Assembly: GCF_001457835.1 (NCBI RefSeq)
Contig: NZ_LN898230.1
Span: 79,600 to 143,599, forward strand
Source: Fenollaria timonensis
GTDB taxonomy: Bacteria > Bacillota > Clostridia > Tissierellales > Peptoniphilaceae
Reading direction: 5' to 3'
DNA length: 64,000 nucleotides
Position numbers and translations under genes: made by a program. The notes beneath the pieces are model-generated. The model searched no databases. It was not told where the DNA came from and saw only the letters and a program-made list of their open reading frames with translations. Shown here in pieces: positions 51,870-60,579 of this stretch (the stretch's first letter is position 1; each line of letters opens with the position of its first letter).

Positions 51870-52679
51870 CTACTTTTTTCTTTTCCTAAAGTTAATACCT
51901 GAGTTTTTAATGATAGGAGATTTCTTGAATAGTCTCCTTAAAAATTCCTTTTCATCTTCAGATAACCTTTTATACTTTAGTTGAAAGGAATTACAGAAAA
52001 TTTCAATGAACTTGTCTATATTGTTCCCTGAAGAAACCATGATTTGACGAATTTTTTGCAATGATAAAGTATCATCATCTTCAGGAATACTATCAATATC
52101 CTGTTCATGTTTTTTACGAATATCTTTTAGAATAGTATCCCATGTTTTATGAGTAATATGACAAAAGAAATCTTCTTCACCCACTTGAGCAGCCGATAGA
52201 GTCCTTAAAGTATGGTCACTATCAATATTGGGATGTTGACTAATGATTTCAGCCCTGACAGTTTCAAGAGAAGAATTTAAGTCATTAAATCGCTTAGTAG
52301 CAACACCATCAACAAAAATTTCCGTATTAGCCATAAGCTCCCTAAACTTATCATGTGTAGCAATTTCACAAAGTAAACGATTATTTATAGAACTACTTAG
52401 CAATAAATCAATCATATTATCACTCAAGTGTAGATTAGTTAAATCTGTATTTGGGTGATTTTTATTTTCCGTAAGGCAAAGCAAATAGTCGGTAGAAACA
52501 TTATAAAACTGTGCAAGTGTAACTAAATTACCATGATTGATTTCTTTATAGTCATCATTTTCATAGTTACCTAAAGCAGATTTTGAAATACCTGTTAGCT
52601 TAGCTAATTCCTCTAAATTCAAATTATGAGCAACTCTTAAATCTTTTAAGCGTTCCTGTAAGGTTATTTTACACTTCAT
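51870..52679 (-). CDS. XRE-family transcriptional regulator (ICE type)
   Basis: This 269-residue protein has an N-terminal helix-turn-helix (LQERLKDLRVAHNLNLEELA, TGISKSALGNYE, about 7-50). A long all-helical C-terminal region may sense a signal or mediate oligomerisation. Similar proteins are encoded at the regulatory end of clostridial conjugative elements. It is transcribed against all neighbours, with ribosome site AAGGAGG on the minus strand. It is probably the element's repressor, but no operator could be identified. Confidence 0.82.
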   Translation of the reverse strand: MKCKITLQERLKDLRVAHNLNLEELAKLTGISKSALGNYENDDYKEINHGNLVTLAQFYNVSTDYLLCLTENKNHPNTDLTNLHLSDNMIDLLLSSSINNRLLCEIATHDKFRELMANTEIFVDGVATKRFNDLNSSLETVRAEIISQHPNIDSDHTLRTLSAAQVGEEDFFCHITHKTWDTILKDIRKKHEQDIDSIPEDDDTLSLQKIRQIMVSSGNNIDKFIEIFCNSFQLKYKRLSEDEKEFLRRLFKKSPIIKNSGINFRKRKK

Positions 52680-52743
52680 GACAGATAACCTCCTTAATAC
52701 AAAATATTCTTAATAAATATTATATCATACTAAGTCCACAATC

Positions 52744-52932
52744 GTGGAAAAATGGGAGCGAAAACGGATATTCCAAGATTTAGGACATACGGGAAGAATA
52801 GCAAAAATACAATATCATACAGACATAAAGAAAATTGTTCTTTTACAATTGAATGAGCGGTCTGTAAGGATATGTATCTATGGGGAAGTAGGCGATGACT
52901 TTATATGTAGTAGAAAAGAGCCCGTCAAGTAG
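52744..52932 (+). CDS. Small hypothetical protein, possibly a remnant
   Basis: This 62-residue frame (GTG start) begins EKWERKRIFQDLGHTGRIAK and ends FICSRKEPVK. It has no recognised domain. There is no ribosome site and the frame stays open a few codons upstream, so it may be the truncated end of a longer element protein. It diverges from the XRE regulator gene. Confidence 0.35.
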   Translation: MEKWERKRIFQDLGHTGRIAKIQYHTDIKKIVLLQLNERSVRICIYGEVGDDFICSRKEPVK

Positions 52933-53014
52933 AACGAAACGTCGCTGTGAGATTCAGGGGCAGGAACTATATCAGGTGTAACCGACAAAAATTAGAATCA
53001 GATAACAAAAACTA

Positions 53015-53043
53015 TTGACAAATAAAAATAATTATGGTATCAT
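53015..53043 (+). promoter_or_regulatory. Promoter of the small XRE gene
   Basis: TTGACA (53015-53020), 17 bp and TATCAT (53038-53043). It overlaps an apparent TTG start, so that start is invalid. Confidence 0.7.
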
Positions 53044-53077
53044 TGTCTTAACCAAAAAGAAAGGTTTAAAAACAAGA

Positions 53078-53314
53078 GTGAAAAATAGGATTAAGGAGTT
53101 GAGAAAACCATTGGGTTTATCTCAACATAGATTAGGAAAAAGGTCAGGAGTAACAAGAATAACAATAAATAGGATAGAAACAGAAAATACAGTGCCTACA
53201 TTAAAGGTGGCAAATGATATTGCAAATACTTTGGGTGTGTGTATATATCAAGTATTTGATTTAGATGGCACAGGACGTTATAAATGTTTAAATTGTAATT
53301 GTGATAATAATTAG
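53078..53314 (+). CDS. Small XRE-family regulator
   Basis: This protein of about 78 residues is essentially one helix-turn-helix (VKNRIKELRKPLGLSQHRLG, RSGVTRITINRIE, VPTLKVANDIANTLGV) with a short Cys-rich tail (KCLNCNCDNN) that might bind metal. The GTG at 53078 is used as start because the promoter covers the upstream TTG. The AAAGG box is 13 bp away, so the start is uncertain. It precedes the bacteriocin operon and may control it or the element. Confidence 0.75.
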   Translation: MKNRIKELRKPLGLSQHRLGKRSGVTRITINRIETENTVPTLKVANDIANTLGVCIYQVFDLDGTGRYKCLNCNCDNN

Positions 53315-53335
53315 CAAATTTCATTGCTAATTTAT
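53309..53335 (+). terminator. Weak terminator after the small XRE gene
   Basis: TTAGCAA pairs with TTGCTAA across TTTCA, followed by TTTATG. It overlaps the stop codon. Confidence 0.5.
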
Positions 53336-53472
53336 GTTATATCTTAAAATAAAGGGAGGTTTAAGTAAGAGTAATTATATGAATCCTCAAAGGTATAGAA
53401 ACGGAGATTGATTAGTTTTTGAGTTGATTTGGTAATTTGAAAAAAGTTGTATTTAAAATTAGGAGGATTATT

Positions 53473-53901
53473 ATGAAACTTAAAAATAAAATTATCAGCA
53501 GTTTATTATTATCGAGTGTTTTAATTACTCCAATTGCGGCGTATGCAGCTAGTGAGAGTCTTGATGGTGGAAGTGGTTCTTGGTATGGTGGAATAGATAA
53601 TCATGTTTTATATTCCAAAGTATGGGATCATAAAGCGGATGGAAGAAGATATCATGCAACTGTTTGGGTAAAGGATGATAATGGAGACAGAGATGAAGTG
53701 ACAGGAACAACTAATGGTATTGATGCAGATGGTGAAGTAATAGTTACCAAAAGTGCATCTTATGATCACTTTTTTACTCCTAATAAGGCTGGTTATAAGG
53801 ATTACGCTGTTATAACAAATCGTAGTATGGATTATAATGAAATGAGTACTGCACCTACTCCTGTTGAACTTGAAGTTGATTTGTGGGATGAGTTACAATA
53901 G
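53473..53901 (+). CDS. Lactococcin-972-family bacteriocin precursor
   Basis: This 142-residue secreted peptide precursor has a sec signal (MKLKNKIISSLLLSSVLITP, cleavage after AYA, about residue 28). The mature part begins ASESLDGGSGSWYGG and has a compact beta-rich region (VLYSKVWDHKADGRRYHATV). The lactococcin-972 family (LcnB-like, lipid-II-targeting class IId-type) shares the W-Y-G-G start and Trp/Tyr spacing. Identity is low but the next two genes are the family's own transport/immunity genes. The start at 53473 follows TAGGAGG; an in-frame TTG at 53437 is rejected. There is no Cys in the mature peptide, as in lactococcin 972. Confidence 0.8.
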   Translation: MKLKNKIISSLLLSSVLITPIAAYAASESLDGGSGSWYGGIDNHVLYSKVWDHKADGRRYHATVWVKDDNGDRDEVTGTTNGIDADGEVIVTKSASYDHFFTPNKAGYKDYAVITNRSMDYNEMSTAPTPVELEVDLWDELQ

Positions 53902-53921
53902 TATTGAATTGTAATAACATG

Positions 53922-53950
53922 GGGAGTGAGAATTCTCACTCCCTTATTTT
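53922..53950 (+). terminator. Palindromic attenuator between bacteriocin and transporter genes
   Basis: A perfect 22-bp palindrome (GGGAGTGAGA and its complement, 53922-53943) is followed by TTATTTTT. It should cut most transcripts after the precursor gene, giving more peptide than transporter. Confidence 0.8.
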
Positions 53951-53970
53951 TATTATTGATGGTGATTAGT

Positions 53971-55851
53971 ATGAAAAAATTATTTACATTGACCGGTGTT
54001 TTTGCAGGAATATACTTAGTATTTTTATTTATACTTTTTTCAAGTTCTCTGATTTTCCCTAATACTCAGGGACAGTTGTATGACTGTACGTTAGAAAAAA
54101 CAATTACTGCAAAAGAATTAAGTGACATATCGAACAAATATAAAATTACAACATTTACAACTGAATATAAAAACACTAGTTTTTTTGAAAAAGACATAAC
54201 CTTTAATTTTTTTAATAATTCAGATGTCAACAATATTAGATATGGATTGCAAAAAAAAATAATTAGAGCTAATAAAATCCTGTACGAAGAAAATTCAAAT
54301 GAGGAACTAAAAATACAAAGATTTTGGGCTATAAATAATAATGAAGCTAATTTTAAATTATTTTCTGAAGATTTAAAAGAATATGTTTTACAAAAAGAGG
54401 AATTTGAAAGTCATAGAATGAATTTCTCGATTGTTTTTGCGGAAAAAAATATAGAGTTTTTTATATGTGTAATAATGTTTTTGATTTTTTGCGTAAGCAT
54501 ATATTATATATTGCGAAGCAAAGAAATTGCCATATTGAAATTAAATGGATATAATATTTTTGTTATCTCCATGAAGATTTTAGCAAAAGCAGTGCAACAG
54601 ATTACGATAGGGTATACCATAATAGGATTGGCTTTTATTGTTTATTTAAATTTGCTTGACGGTACTCTGATTGGTGATTTTTTAAGACTTTATATGTATA
54701 TATTTATATGCTTATTTGTGGCAATGTTAGTTATATGCATAATCGGTGCGGTCTTTATTAAAATATTAAAAATAATACCTGCCTTAAAAAACAATAAAAA
54801 CAATAAAATTCTTATTATTTTAGTAGTGGCGTTTAAGGTGGCTATAACGGGTATATTTATATTTTCTGCTACTCACTTATGTAATGACTATTTAGACTAT
54901 AAATTAACCACTGAGGGTTATGAAAGTATAGAAAGTAAAAATTTCAATTATATAAAAACATCAAAAACACCAGACGGAAATCTAATGGAAAATATATTGA
55001 TTGCTATGGAAAAGAGCAACTTAGAAGATATTTATGATTATTCTAATCCAAGCTATAGTTTAAATGGACATGAGGTATTTAATAACATTAAAAAAAGAGA
55101 AGAGATGATTACGAATCCACCTGTGATTAGAATGTCTCATAATATGCTAAAATATGTAAAGATATATTCAGAGGATAATTCTGTTATTGATGTAAACTCT
55201 TTTGATAATAGAAAAACAATCATATTACTACCTAATAACTTGAGAAATAGAGCAAACGAAATACTAAAAAAATACGATGATATATCAAATTCAAAAGTTA
55301 TATATATAAAAGACAAACAAGAACATTTTAATTTTTTAAGACCTAACGAAAAAGTTTATAATGCTATTTATTTATTGAAACCTATAGAAAGAAGTATTTA
55401 TTTTAATAATGGTAGAGTTGTTTTTGGTAAAGAATCAACAGTTAAAATGGAAAAATATTTACTGAAAATAGGTGCAGATAAAGGAACGGTACAACTTATT
55501 AACTTGGAGTCTGAACACAAAAAAATGTTAGATTATATGCAGTTAAAGTTGATAGATAATATTCAGTTGTTTTTTATAAATACATTATCGTTTTTCTTAG
55601 CAATTATTGCAGTTGGTATTGTTTACTGCGAGTTTAGAAAAAAAGAGATTGCGATAATGAAAGTATCATCACAAAAACCGCTTAGGGTAATTTCTGTATT
55701 ATGTAGTGTAAATGTAGCAATTACAACGGTAATAAGTTTGATTTTGAATCCGTTATTATGCACTGTTTGTGGATTGGAAATTGTAATATATATTCTAATC
55801 GTTTATTTATATTATTCGAGAAAAGCTGTAAGCGTTTTGAAAGGTGAATAA
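53971..55851 (+). CDS. Bacteriocin-associated integral membrane protein (DUF1430)
   Basis: This 626-residue permease-like protein has eight hydrophobic segments. The layout is like FtsX/MacB permeases: a single N-terminal span (about 5-27), an extracellular domain, three spans (about 165-290), a second outer domain, and three C-terminal spans (about 530-620). DUF1430 proteins are always found beside lactococcin-972-type precursors and are thought to give immunity or export. The start at 53971 is chosen for MKKLFTLTGVF and a GGTGAT ribosome site; an upstream ATG at 53926 lies in the attenuator palindrome. It overlaps no gene and lies 19 bp before the ATPase start. Confidence 0.87.
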   Translation: MKKLFTLTGVFAGIYLVFLFILFSSSLIFPNTQGQLYDCTLEKTITAKELSDISNKYKITTFTTEYKNTSFFEKDITFNFFNNSDVNNIRYGLQKKIIRANKILYEENSNEELKIQRFWAINNNEANFKLFSEDLKEYVLQKEEFESHRMNFSIVFAEKNIEFFICVIMFLIFCVSIYYILRSKEIAILKLNGYNIFVISMKILAKAVQQITIGYTIIGLAFIVYLNLLDGTLIGDFLRLYMYIFICLFVAMLVICIIGAVFIKILKIIPALKNNKNNKILIILVVAFKVAITGIFIFSATHLCNDYLDYKLTTEGYESIESKNFNYIKTSKTPDGNLMENILIAMEKSNLEDIYDYSNPSYSLNGHEVFNNIKKREEMITNPPVIRMSHNMLKYVKIYSEDNSVIDVNSFDNRKTIILLPNNLRNRANEILKKYDDISNSKVIYIKDKQEHFNFLRPNEKVYNAIYLLKPIERSIYFNNGRVVFGKESTVKMEKYLLKIGADKGTVQLINLESEHKKMLDYMQLKLIDNIQLFFINTLSFFLAIIAVGIVYCEFRKKEIAIMKVSSQKPLRVISVLCSVNVAITTVISLILNPLLCTVCGLEIVIYILIVYLYYSRKAVSVLKGE

Positions 55852-55870
55852 TTTTCACAAGGAGGATTTT

Positions 55871-56491
55871 ATGATTGAGCTTAAAAAAGTATCCAAATCA
55901 TATGGAGATAAAGTATTATTTAATAATTTTAATTGCAATGTTAAAAAAGGAGAGTTTGTAGGTATTAAAGGTTGCTCAGGTAGTGGTAAATCAACTCTTT
56001 TAAATATAATAGGCTTGTTAGAAAACTGTGATAGTGGAGATATTATAATAGATGGTGATAAAGTAGATTATAAAGATAAAAAAAAGGTAAAAAAATTATT
56101 AAAAACACATATGGGTTATCTATTTCAAAATTTTGCGTTAATAGATGACTTTACAGTTTTGGAGAATTTATCAATAGGAATTAGTGGTAATAAGAACGAA
56201 AAAATCAATAAGATAAAAAAAGTTCTTGGGGATCTAAATTTAGATGTTGATTTAAATAAGAAAATATTCAAACTTTCTGGAGGTGAGCAACAGAGAATTG
56301 CAATAGCAAGACTTATATTACAAAATAAGTCTATAATATTAGCGGATGAACCAACTGCATCGGTTGATCCACAGAACAGGGATATAATTTTAGATATATT
56401 AAAAAAATTAAATAAAGAAGGAAAAACGATTATTTTAGTTTCACATGATGACTATGTGATAGAACATACAGATAGAGTTATATTCTTATAA
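55871..56491 (+). CDS. Bacteriocin ABC transporter ATPase (lactococcin 972 type)
   Basis: This 206-residue MacB/LolD-like ATPase has Walker A GCSGSGKSTLL (about 36-46), Q-loop LFQNFALIDDF, signature LSGGEQQR, Walker B IILADEPTASVD and H-loop VSHDDY. It pairs with the DUF1430 permease to export or clear the bacteriocin, providing self-protection. The start at 55871 follows AAGGAGG; the longer frame at 55844 starts inside the previous gene. A terminator follows. Confidence 0.9.
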   Translation: MIELKKVSKSYGDKVLFNNFNCNVKKGEFVGIKGCSGSGKSTLLNIIGLLENCDSGDIIIDGDKVDYKDKKKVKKLLKTHMGYLFQNFALIDDFTVLENLSIGISGNKNEKINKIKKVLGDLNLDVDLNKKIFKLSGGEQQRIAIARLILQNKSIILADEPTASVDPQNRDIILDILKKLNKEGKTIILVSHDDYVIEHTDRVIFL

Positions 56492-56496
56492 ATTAT

Positions 56497-56544
56497 ATTA
56501 TAAAAGGACTATGGTAAAATACTTTAGTCCTTTTATAATATTTT
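56497..56544 (+). terminator. Terminator of the bacteriocin operon
   Basis: ATTATAAAAGGACTA pairs with TAGTCCTTTTATAAT around a 13-nt loop, followed by ATTTT. Confidence 0.85.
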
Positions 56545-56619
56545 AGATTTAGTAACTCGGATTGGAGAGTAAAACTTCCAACCTGAGTTGATTGAAAAAT
56601 AGAAACGGAGAAAATAAAT

Positions 56620-57024
56620 ATGAAAGAATTAGAAAATGTAATGATTAAATTAGAAAAAGTTACAAAGAAAAAAGAGCAGATGGACAATCAAATTAAGCTA
56701 TTGAAACAGAAAGAAAAGAAGCTTAAAAGAAGTGCAGAAACAAAAAGAAAAGTAAGGAAAGGTGGAGTGTTTGAAGCCTTTGAAAGAGAAATTACAGGTA
56801 TGCAGGAAGAAACAAATAATGATTTGATCTATGACTTTTTAGACTATATCCTATCAGATAATAGGAATAGAGAAAAACTAAAGGAACTTACAGAAATTTA
56901 TCTTAGAGACAGAGAAATTCCTGTAGAAGAAATTGAAAATCTTGATGATGAAAATGATAGCTTAGATAATCTAAAAGACGAAAACTTAGATGAAGATTTG
57001 GAAGCTGGCTTTTTAGAAAGTTAA
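56620..57024 (+). CDS. DUF3847 mobilization-associated protein
   Basis: This 134-residue, highly charged coiled-coil protein (about 1-45 Lys-rich: KVTKKKEQMDNQIKLLKQKE) has a helical middle and an acidic C-terminus (DDENDSLDN ... EDLEAGFLES). DUF3847 proteins commonly precede MobA/MobL relaxase genes. They may be relaxosome accessory (nicking-helper) proteins, a role that is inferred. It is 417 bp upstream of the relaxase with the candidate oriT between them. Confidence 0.8.
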   Translation: MKELENVMIKLEKVTKKKEQMDNQIKLLKQKEKKLKRSAETKRKVRKGGVFEAFEREITGMQEETNNDLIYDFLDYILSDNRNREKLKELTEIYLRDREIPVEEIENLDDENDSLDNLKDENLDEDLEAGFLES

Positions 57025-57084
57025 GATTAAAAAATAAAGAATAGATAGGTGGCTTTTATGAAAACTAAATGTAAAAATTGATGT

Positions 57085-57121
57085 AGCAAAGTGGAGAGAT
57101 TTTTAACACTTTGCTTTTTTA
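57085..57121 (+). terminator. Terminator-like hairpin after a 7-codon stub
   Basis: AGCAAAGTG (57085-57093) pairs with CACTTTGCT (57107-57115), followed by T5. A 7-codon frame (MKTKCKN) with a ribosome site GGTGG lies just upstream at about 57058. Confidence 0.8.
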
Positions 57122-57149
57122 TTGATTTTTAATCAAGAAAAAACAAAGT

Positions 57150-57310
57150 TCACAGGGGTTAAGGGGGAGTAGCCCACTTGAACAAATAAAAATGCTTTAG
57201 CGTTTTTGTTTCCTTAGCGGAGCGAATAGCTTTCTACAAGAACGCAAATCACCGAATGTAGTCGGTGTATCTTTGCGCCCTTTGAAAAAGGGAGTAAAGA
57301 TACTTACTAC
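57150..57310 (+). other. Candidate origin of transfer (oriT) for the MobA/MobL relaxase
   Basis: This gene-free, unusually GC-rich stretch carries nested inverted repeats. CGCAAA (57243-57248) pairs with TTTGCG (57272-57277) and encloses ACCGA...TCGGT; CCCTTT pairs with AAAGGG (57278-57292) beside it. A further repeat GCTTTAGCGTTTTTG lies at about 57193-57207. Position between DUF3847 and the relaxase gene is the usual oriT site. The nick position cannot be read from sequence alone. Confidence 0.6.
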
Positions 57311-57353
57311 CATAAAGATTATAAAATATTGAAATTTAATATAGGATAAAGAT

Positions 57354-57395
57354 AAGCAGATAGAAAAATTATTAAAGAAAATCTATCTGCTTTTC
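57354..57395 (+). terminator. Terminator-like hairpin before the relaxase gene
   Basis: AAGCAGATAG pairs with CTATCTGCTT around an A-rich loop, followed by TT-C-TT-ATG. It precedes the ribosome site AAAGGAG of the relaxase. Confidence 0.7.
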
Positions 57396-57440
57396 TTATG
57401 TTGAAGAATAAAAAATAAAAAATGAAAGGAGCGAAAAATA

Positions 57441-59141
57441 ATGGAGATAAAAAGTCTGCATACTCGTGTAGACATAGTATCAAGATCAAAGGGAGCAAGT
57501 GTAATAGCAAAAGCAGCATATAATGCAAGGAATAAATTAAAAGATGAATACTATGGAAAAACCCATGACTATTCAAAAAAAGAAGATCTTGTATTTTCAA
57601 AAATATTTCTACCAGAACATATACCAAAAGAATTTTCCAACAGAGAGTACCTGTGGAATAGTGTTGAAAAAATAGAGAAAAATAAAAACTCTCAACTTGC
57701 AAGAAATCTACTCTTTACAATTCCAAGAGAATTAAATGAACAGGAGAGAATAAAACTTATCAGTGAATTTATTGAAGAAAACTTTACCTCTAAAGGTATG
57801 ATAGCAGATTGTAATATTCATAATCCTATGGCAAGCGATAATGAAGAACAGCCACACGCCCATATCCTACTTACCCTTAGAGAAATTGACGAACAAGGAA
57901 AATGGAAACCTAAAAGCAGAAAAGAATATATCCTTGATGAAAATGGAGAAAAGATAAAGCTAAAAAGCGGTAACTACAAAGCAAGAAAAGTAAACTTAAA
58001 TGATTGGAATGAACCTGACAAAGCAAAAGAATGGAGAGAAAACTTTTCAAAGAAAGCAAATGAGTATTTAGAAAAAAATAATATAGATAAAAGAATTGAT
58101 CCACGCACTTTTGAAGAACAAGGTAGAGAAGAACTGCCACAAGTTCATTTAGGGACAGCAAGCTATCAAATGGAGAAAAAAGGTATACAGACAGAAAGAG
58201 GAAATCATAACAGAAAAATCATAGCCTTAAATAAAGAGTTCAAAAAATTAAAAGAAGAAATTGCAGAAATAAGCAGTTGGATTTTAAGTTTGATAAATAT
58301 GGTAAAAGGACTGTTGAAAGGATTTTCTAAAGAAAAACAAGAAGAATATAACCTAACTCCAGACCTTTTTGATGTTTATTCCTATCTTGAAACCTACTAT
58401 AAAATTCAAAAGGAACTTTCTAAAAATCTAAGTTATGACAGTAGAATGAGAAAAGAACATTTTGACTCTAAAAAATATGTTAATGCCCTATCCTATATGA
58501 GCAGCAATAACCTAAAGACAATCATAGATATACAGTGTAAAAAAGATGAAGTATTGACAAAGCTAAAAGAAAATAAGGAAAGCATAGCCGACTGTAATAA
58601 GCAAATTAAGAACATAGAAACTATAATCAAACAGGCTAAAATAATGAGAGAACATAAAACTGTCTATGATAGATACAAAGGAGCTGGTAATTCTATCTTC
58701 AGTAAAATAGCAGGAACAAGTAAAGAAGAATATTACAATTCCCATAAAGAAGAAATTGATAAATATATTAGAGCAAAATCTATTCTAAAAAAATTAAGTG
58801 GAAGTGAAAAGATAGAAACAAAGAAATGGGAGAAAGAAAAAAGAGAGTTGCAGACAGATATAAATCATCTCACTTTTAACCAAAAATTTATAAAAGAGGA
58901 AATTACTCAAATAAACCATATCAAATATGTAGTAGGAGAAGTAAATAAAGACTTTGGAATAGTTATAAATATTGAGATAGAAATAGCCTATAAAAAAGCT
59001 ATTGCAAGAGGAGAAAAACCAAGTGTAAAAATGGCATTAGAAGAATTTCAAAGGCAGATTAAAAAAGAGGATAGGCAAAAAGCATGGGCAAAGAAGTATT
59101 ACAAGAATAAAGACCATATTCATAAGGAAACTGAAAGATAG
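57441..59141 (+). CDS. MobA/MobL-family relaxase
   Basis: This 566-residue HUH endonuclease nicks oriT and becomes covalently bound to the 5' end. The N-terminal strand IKSLHTRVDIVSRSKGAS and AAYNARNKL (about 25-36) are typical of MobA/L. The metal-binding histidine motif is QPHAHILLTLR (about 137-147). The catalytic Tyr is probably in YNARNKLKDEYYGK. The C-terminal half (about 270-566) is a long charged coiled coil, possibly for accessory contacts. It is intact and not tied to the VirB6-deficient module, so it may be mobilised by another conjugation system in the cell. Confidence 0.9.
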   Translation: MEIKSLHTRVDIVSRSKGASVIAKAAYNARNKLKDEYYGKTHDYSKKEDLVFSKIFLPEHIPKEFSNREYLWNSVEKIEKNKNSQLARNLLFTIPRELNEQERIKLISEFIEENFTSKGMIADCNIHNPMASDNEEQPHAHILLTLREIDEQGKWKPKSRKEYILDENGEKIKLKSGNYKARKVNLNDWNEPDKAKEWRENFSKKANEYLEKNNIDKRIDPRTFEEQGREELPQVHLGTASYQMEKKGIQTERGNHNRKIIALNKEFKKLKEEIAEISSWILSLINMVKGLLKGFSKEKQEEYNLTPDLFDVYSYLETYYKIQKELSKNLSYDSRMRKEHFDSKKYVNALSYMSSNNLKTIIDIQCKKDEVLTKLKENKESIADCNKQIKNIETIIKQAKIMREHKTVYDRYKGAGNSIFSKIAGTSKEEYYNSHKEEIDKYIRAKSILKKLSGSEKIETKKWEKEKRELQTDINHLTFNQKFIKEEITQINHIKYVVGEVNKDFGIVINIEIEIAYKKAIARGEKPSVKMALEEFQRQIKKEDRQKAWAKKYYKNKDHIHKETER

Positions 59142-59241
59142 AAAAGAGCCTTTATTTTTGGTATAATTATGTCAATTAAAATAAAACTTTGATGATAAAA
59201 TGAGCTTATTTGCTATAAGCTGTTTATGATAAAAAATTAAA

Positions 59242-59262
59242 ACTCGTACCGCTGGTGCGAGA
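59242..59262 (+). promoter_or_regulatory. Hairpin upstream of the DUF1016 nuclease gene
   Basis: CTCGTACC pairs with GGTGCGAG (one mismatch) across GCT. There is no T run, so it is not an intrinsic terminator. It might be an operator or RNA structure controlling the next gene. Confidence 0.4.
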
Positions 59263-59294
59263 ATTGAGATAAAAAAGCGATTGGAGTTGTAAGA

Positions 59295-60368
59295 ATGGAT
59301 AAAAAAGATTTAGCTATCATAGGAGATAGTGAATATAAAAAATTACTTTTAGATTTAAAGGAAAAAGTTAGACGCAGTCAATTAAAAGCAGCAGTAAAAG
59401 TTAATTATGAGTTACTCGATTTGTATTGGAACTTGGGGAAAGAAATTGTTGAAAAACAAAAGCAATATTCTTGGGGTGATAGTTTTCTAAAATTATTGAG
59501 TAGTGATTTAAGAAAAGAATTTCCAGACATGAGAGGATTTTCAGCCGTAAACTTAAAACACATAAGATATTGGTATAACTTTTATAATGATTACCTAATT
59601 GGGTTACGAGCTGTAACCCAATTATCGGATATTGAAAGAAGGATAAAAAGTATTCCTTGGGGACATAATCAAAGGATTATGTATAAGTGTAAAGATGTCA
59701 AAGAGGCTTTGTTTTATATAGATAAGACTATTGAAAATGGGTGGAGCAGGACGGTTTTGGAACATCAGATTGATGGAGATTTATATAAAAGGGTTGGGAA
59801 TGCAGTTACTAATTTTGACAATAGATTACCGGCTGTCCAATCTGAATTAGCTAAGCAAACAATAAAAGATCCATACAACTTTGATTTTCTAACAATAAGG
59901 GATAAATATGATGAAAGAGAGTTGGAAGAGGCATTAGTAAATCAAATAACTTCTTTTCTTTTGGAACTTGGTACAGGATTTTCTTACATGGGTAGGCAAG
60001 TTCATATCAAGGTTGGAGAAAGTGATTTTTATATAGATTTACTTTTCTATCATGTTAAACTACACTCCTATGTTGTAGTAGAATTAAAGACAGAGAAATT
60101 TAAGCCGGAATTTGTAGGACAACTCAATTTTTATGTAACAGCTGTAAATAAGAATATGAAATCAAATAGTGATAATCAAACCATAGGAATACTAATTTGC
60201 AGAGATAAAGATAATGTAGTCGCTGAATATTCGCTTGAAAATATCTCACAGCCAATAGGAATAAGTAAGTATGAAATTAGCAAACTACTTGAGCAGGAAT
60301 ATAAAAGCAGCTTACCATCTATTGAAGAAATAGAAGAGTCTATAAAAGAATTAGATTCAGAAAAATAA
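59295..60368 (+). CDS. DUF1016/YhcG-family PD-(D/E)XK nuclease
   Basis: This 357-residue protein has an N-terminal DUF1016 winged-helix region (KVNYELLDLYWNLGKEIVEK, about 36-55; GFSAVNLKHIRYWYNFY, about 84-100). A C-terminal PD-(D/E)XK nuclease follows, with the catalytic residues likely in SDFYIDLLFYH (Asp, about 250) and VVVELKTEKFKPE (Glu-x-Lys, about 264). YhcG proteins contact nucleic acids and occur on mobile elements, often next to restriction or defence genes. Substrate specificity is unknown. It is cargo downstream of the relaxase, preceded by its own hairpin. Confidence 0.85.
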   Translation: MDKKDLAIIGDSEYKKLLLDLKEKVRRSQLKAAVKVNYELLDLYWNLGKEIVEKQKQYSWGDSFLKLLSSDLRKEFPDMRGFSAVNLKHIRYWYNFYNDYLIGLRAVTQLSDIERRIKSIPWGHNQRIMYKCKDVKEALFYIDKTIENGWSRTVLEHQIDGDLYKRVGNAVTNFDNRLPAVQSELAKQTIKDPYNFDFLTIRDKYDERELEEALVNQITSFLLELGTGFSYMGRQVHIKVGESDFYIDLLFYHVKLHSYVVVELKTEKFKPEFVGQLNFYVTAVNKNMKSNSDNQTIGILICRDKDNVVAEYSLENISQPIGISKYEISKLLEQEYKSSLPSIEEIEESIKELDSEK

Positions 60369-60421
60369 AAAATGAAAATGGCAAATAGTTATTAAATAAA
60401 TAGCCATATACACTTACAAAG

Positions 60422-60452
60422 GGCGGTAGAAGTAAAATCTATCGTCTTTTTT
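60422..60452 (+). terminator. Terminator after the DUF1016 gene
   Basis: GGCGGTAGA pairs with TCTATCGTC (G-T pairs) across GTAAAA, followed by T6. Confidence 0.7.
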
Positions 60453-60579
60453 ATTTGAAGGAAGGACGAAAATATAAGTAAAAACAAAAGATTATTACAG
60501 GAATAAGGAAAGATGAAATCCTAAAATAGGACAACATAAAAAACAAAAGCTGATGGAACAAATCGTTCGGTCAGATAAA

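Noticed and set aside
53015-53077. Longer start for the small XRE regulator
   Set aside because: The apparent TTG start is the first part of a TTGACA box with a 17-bp spaced -10.
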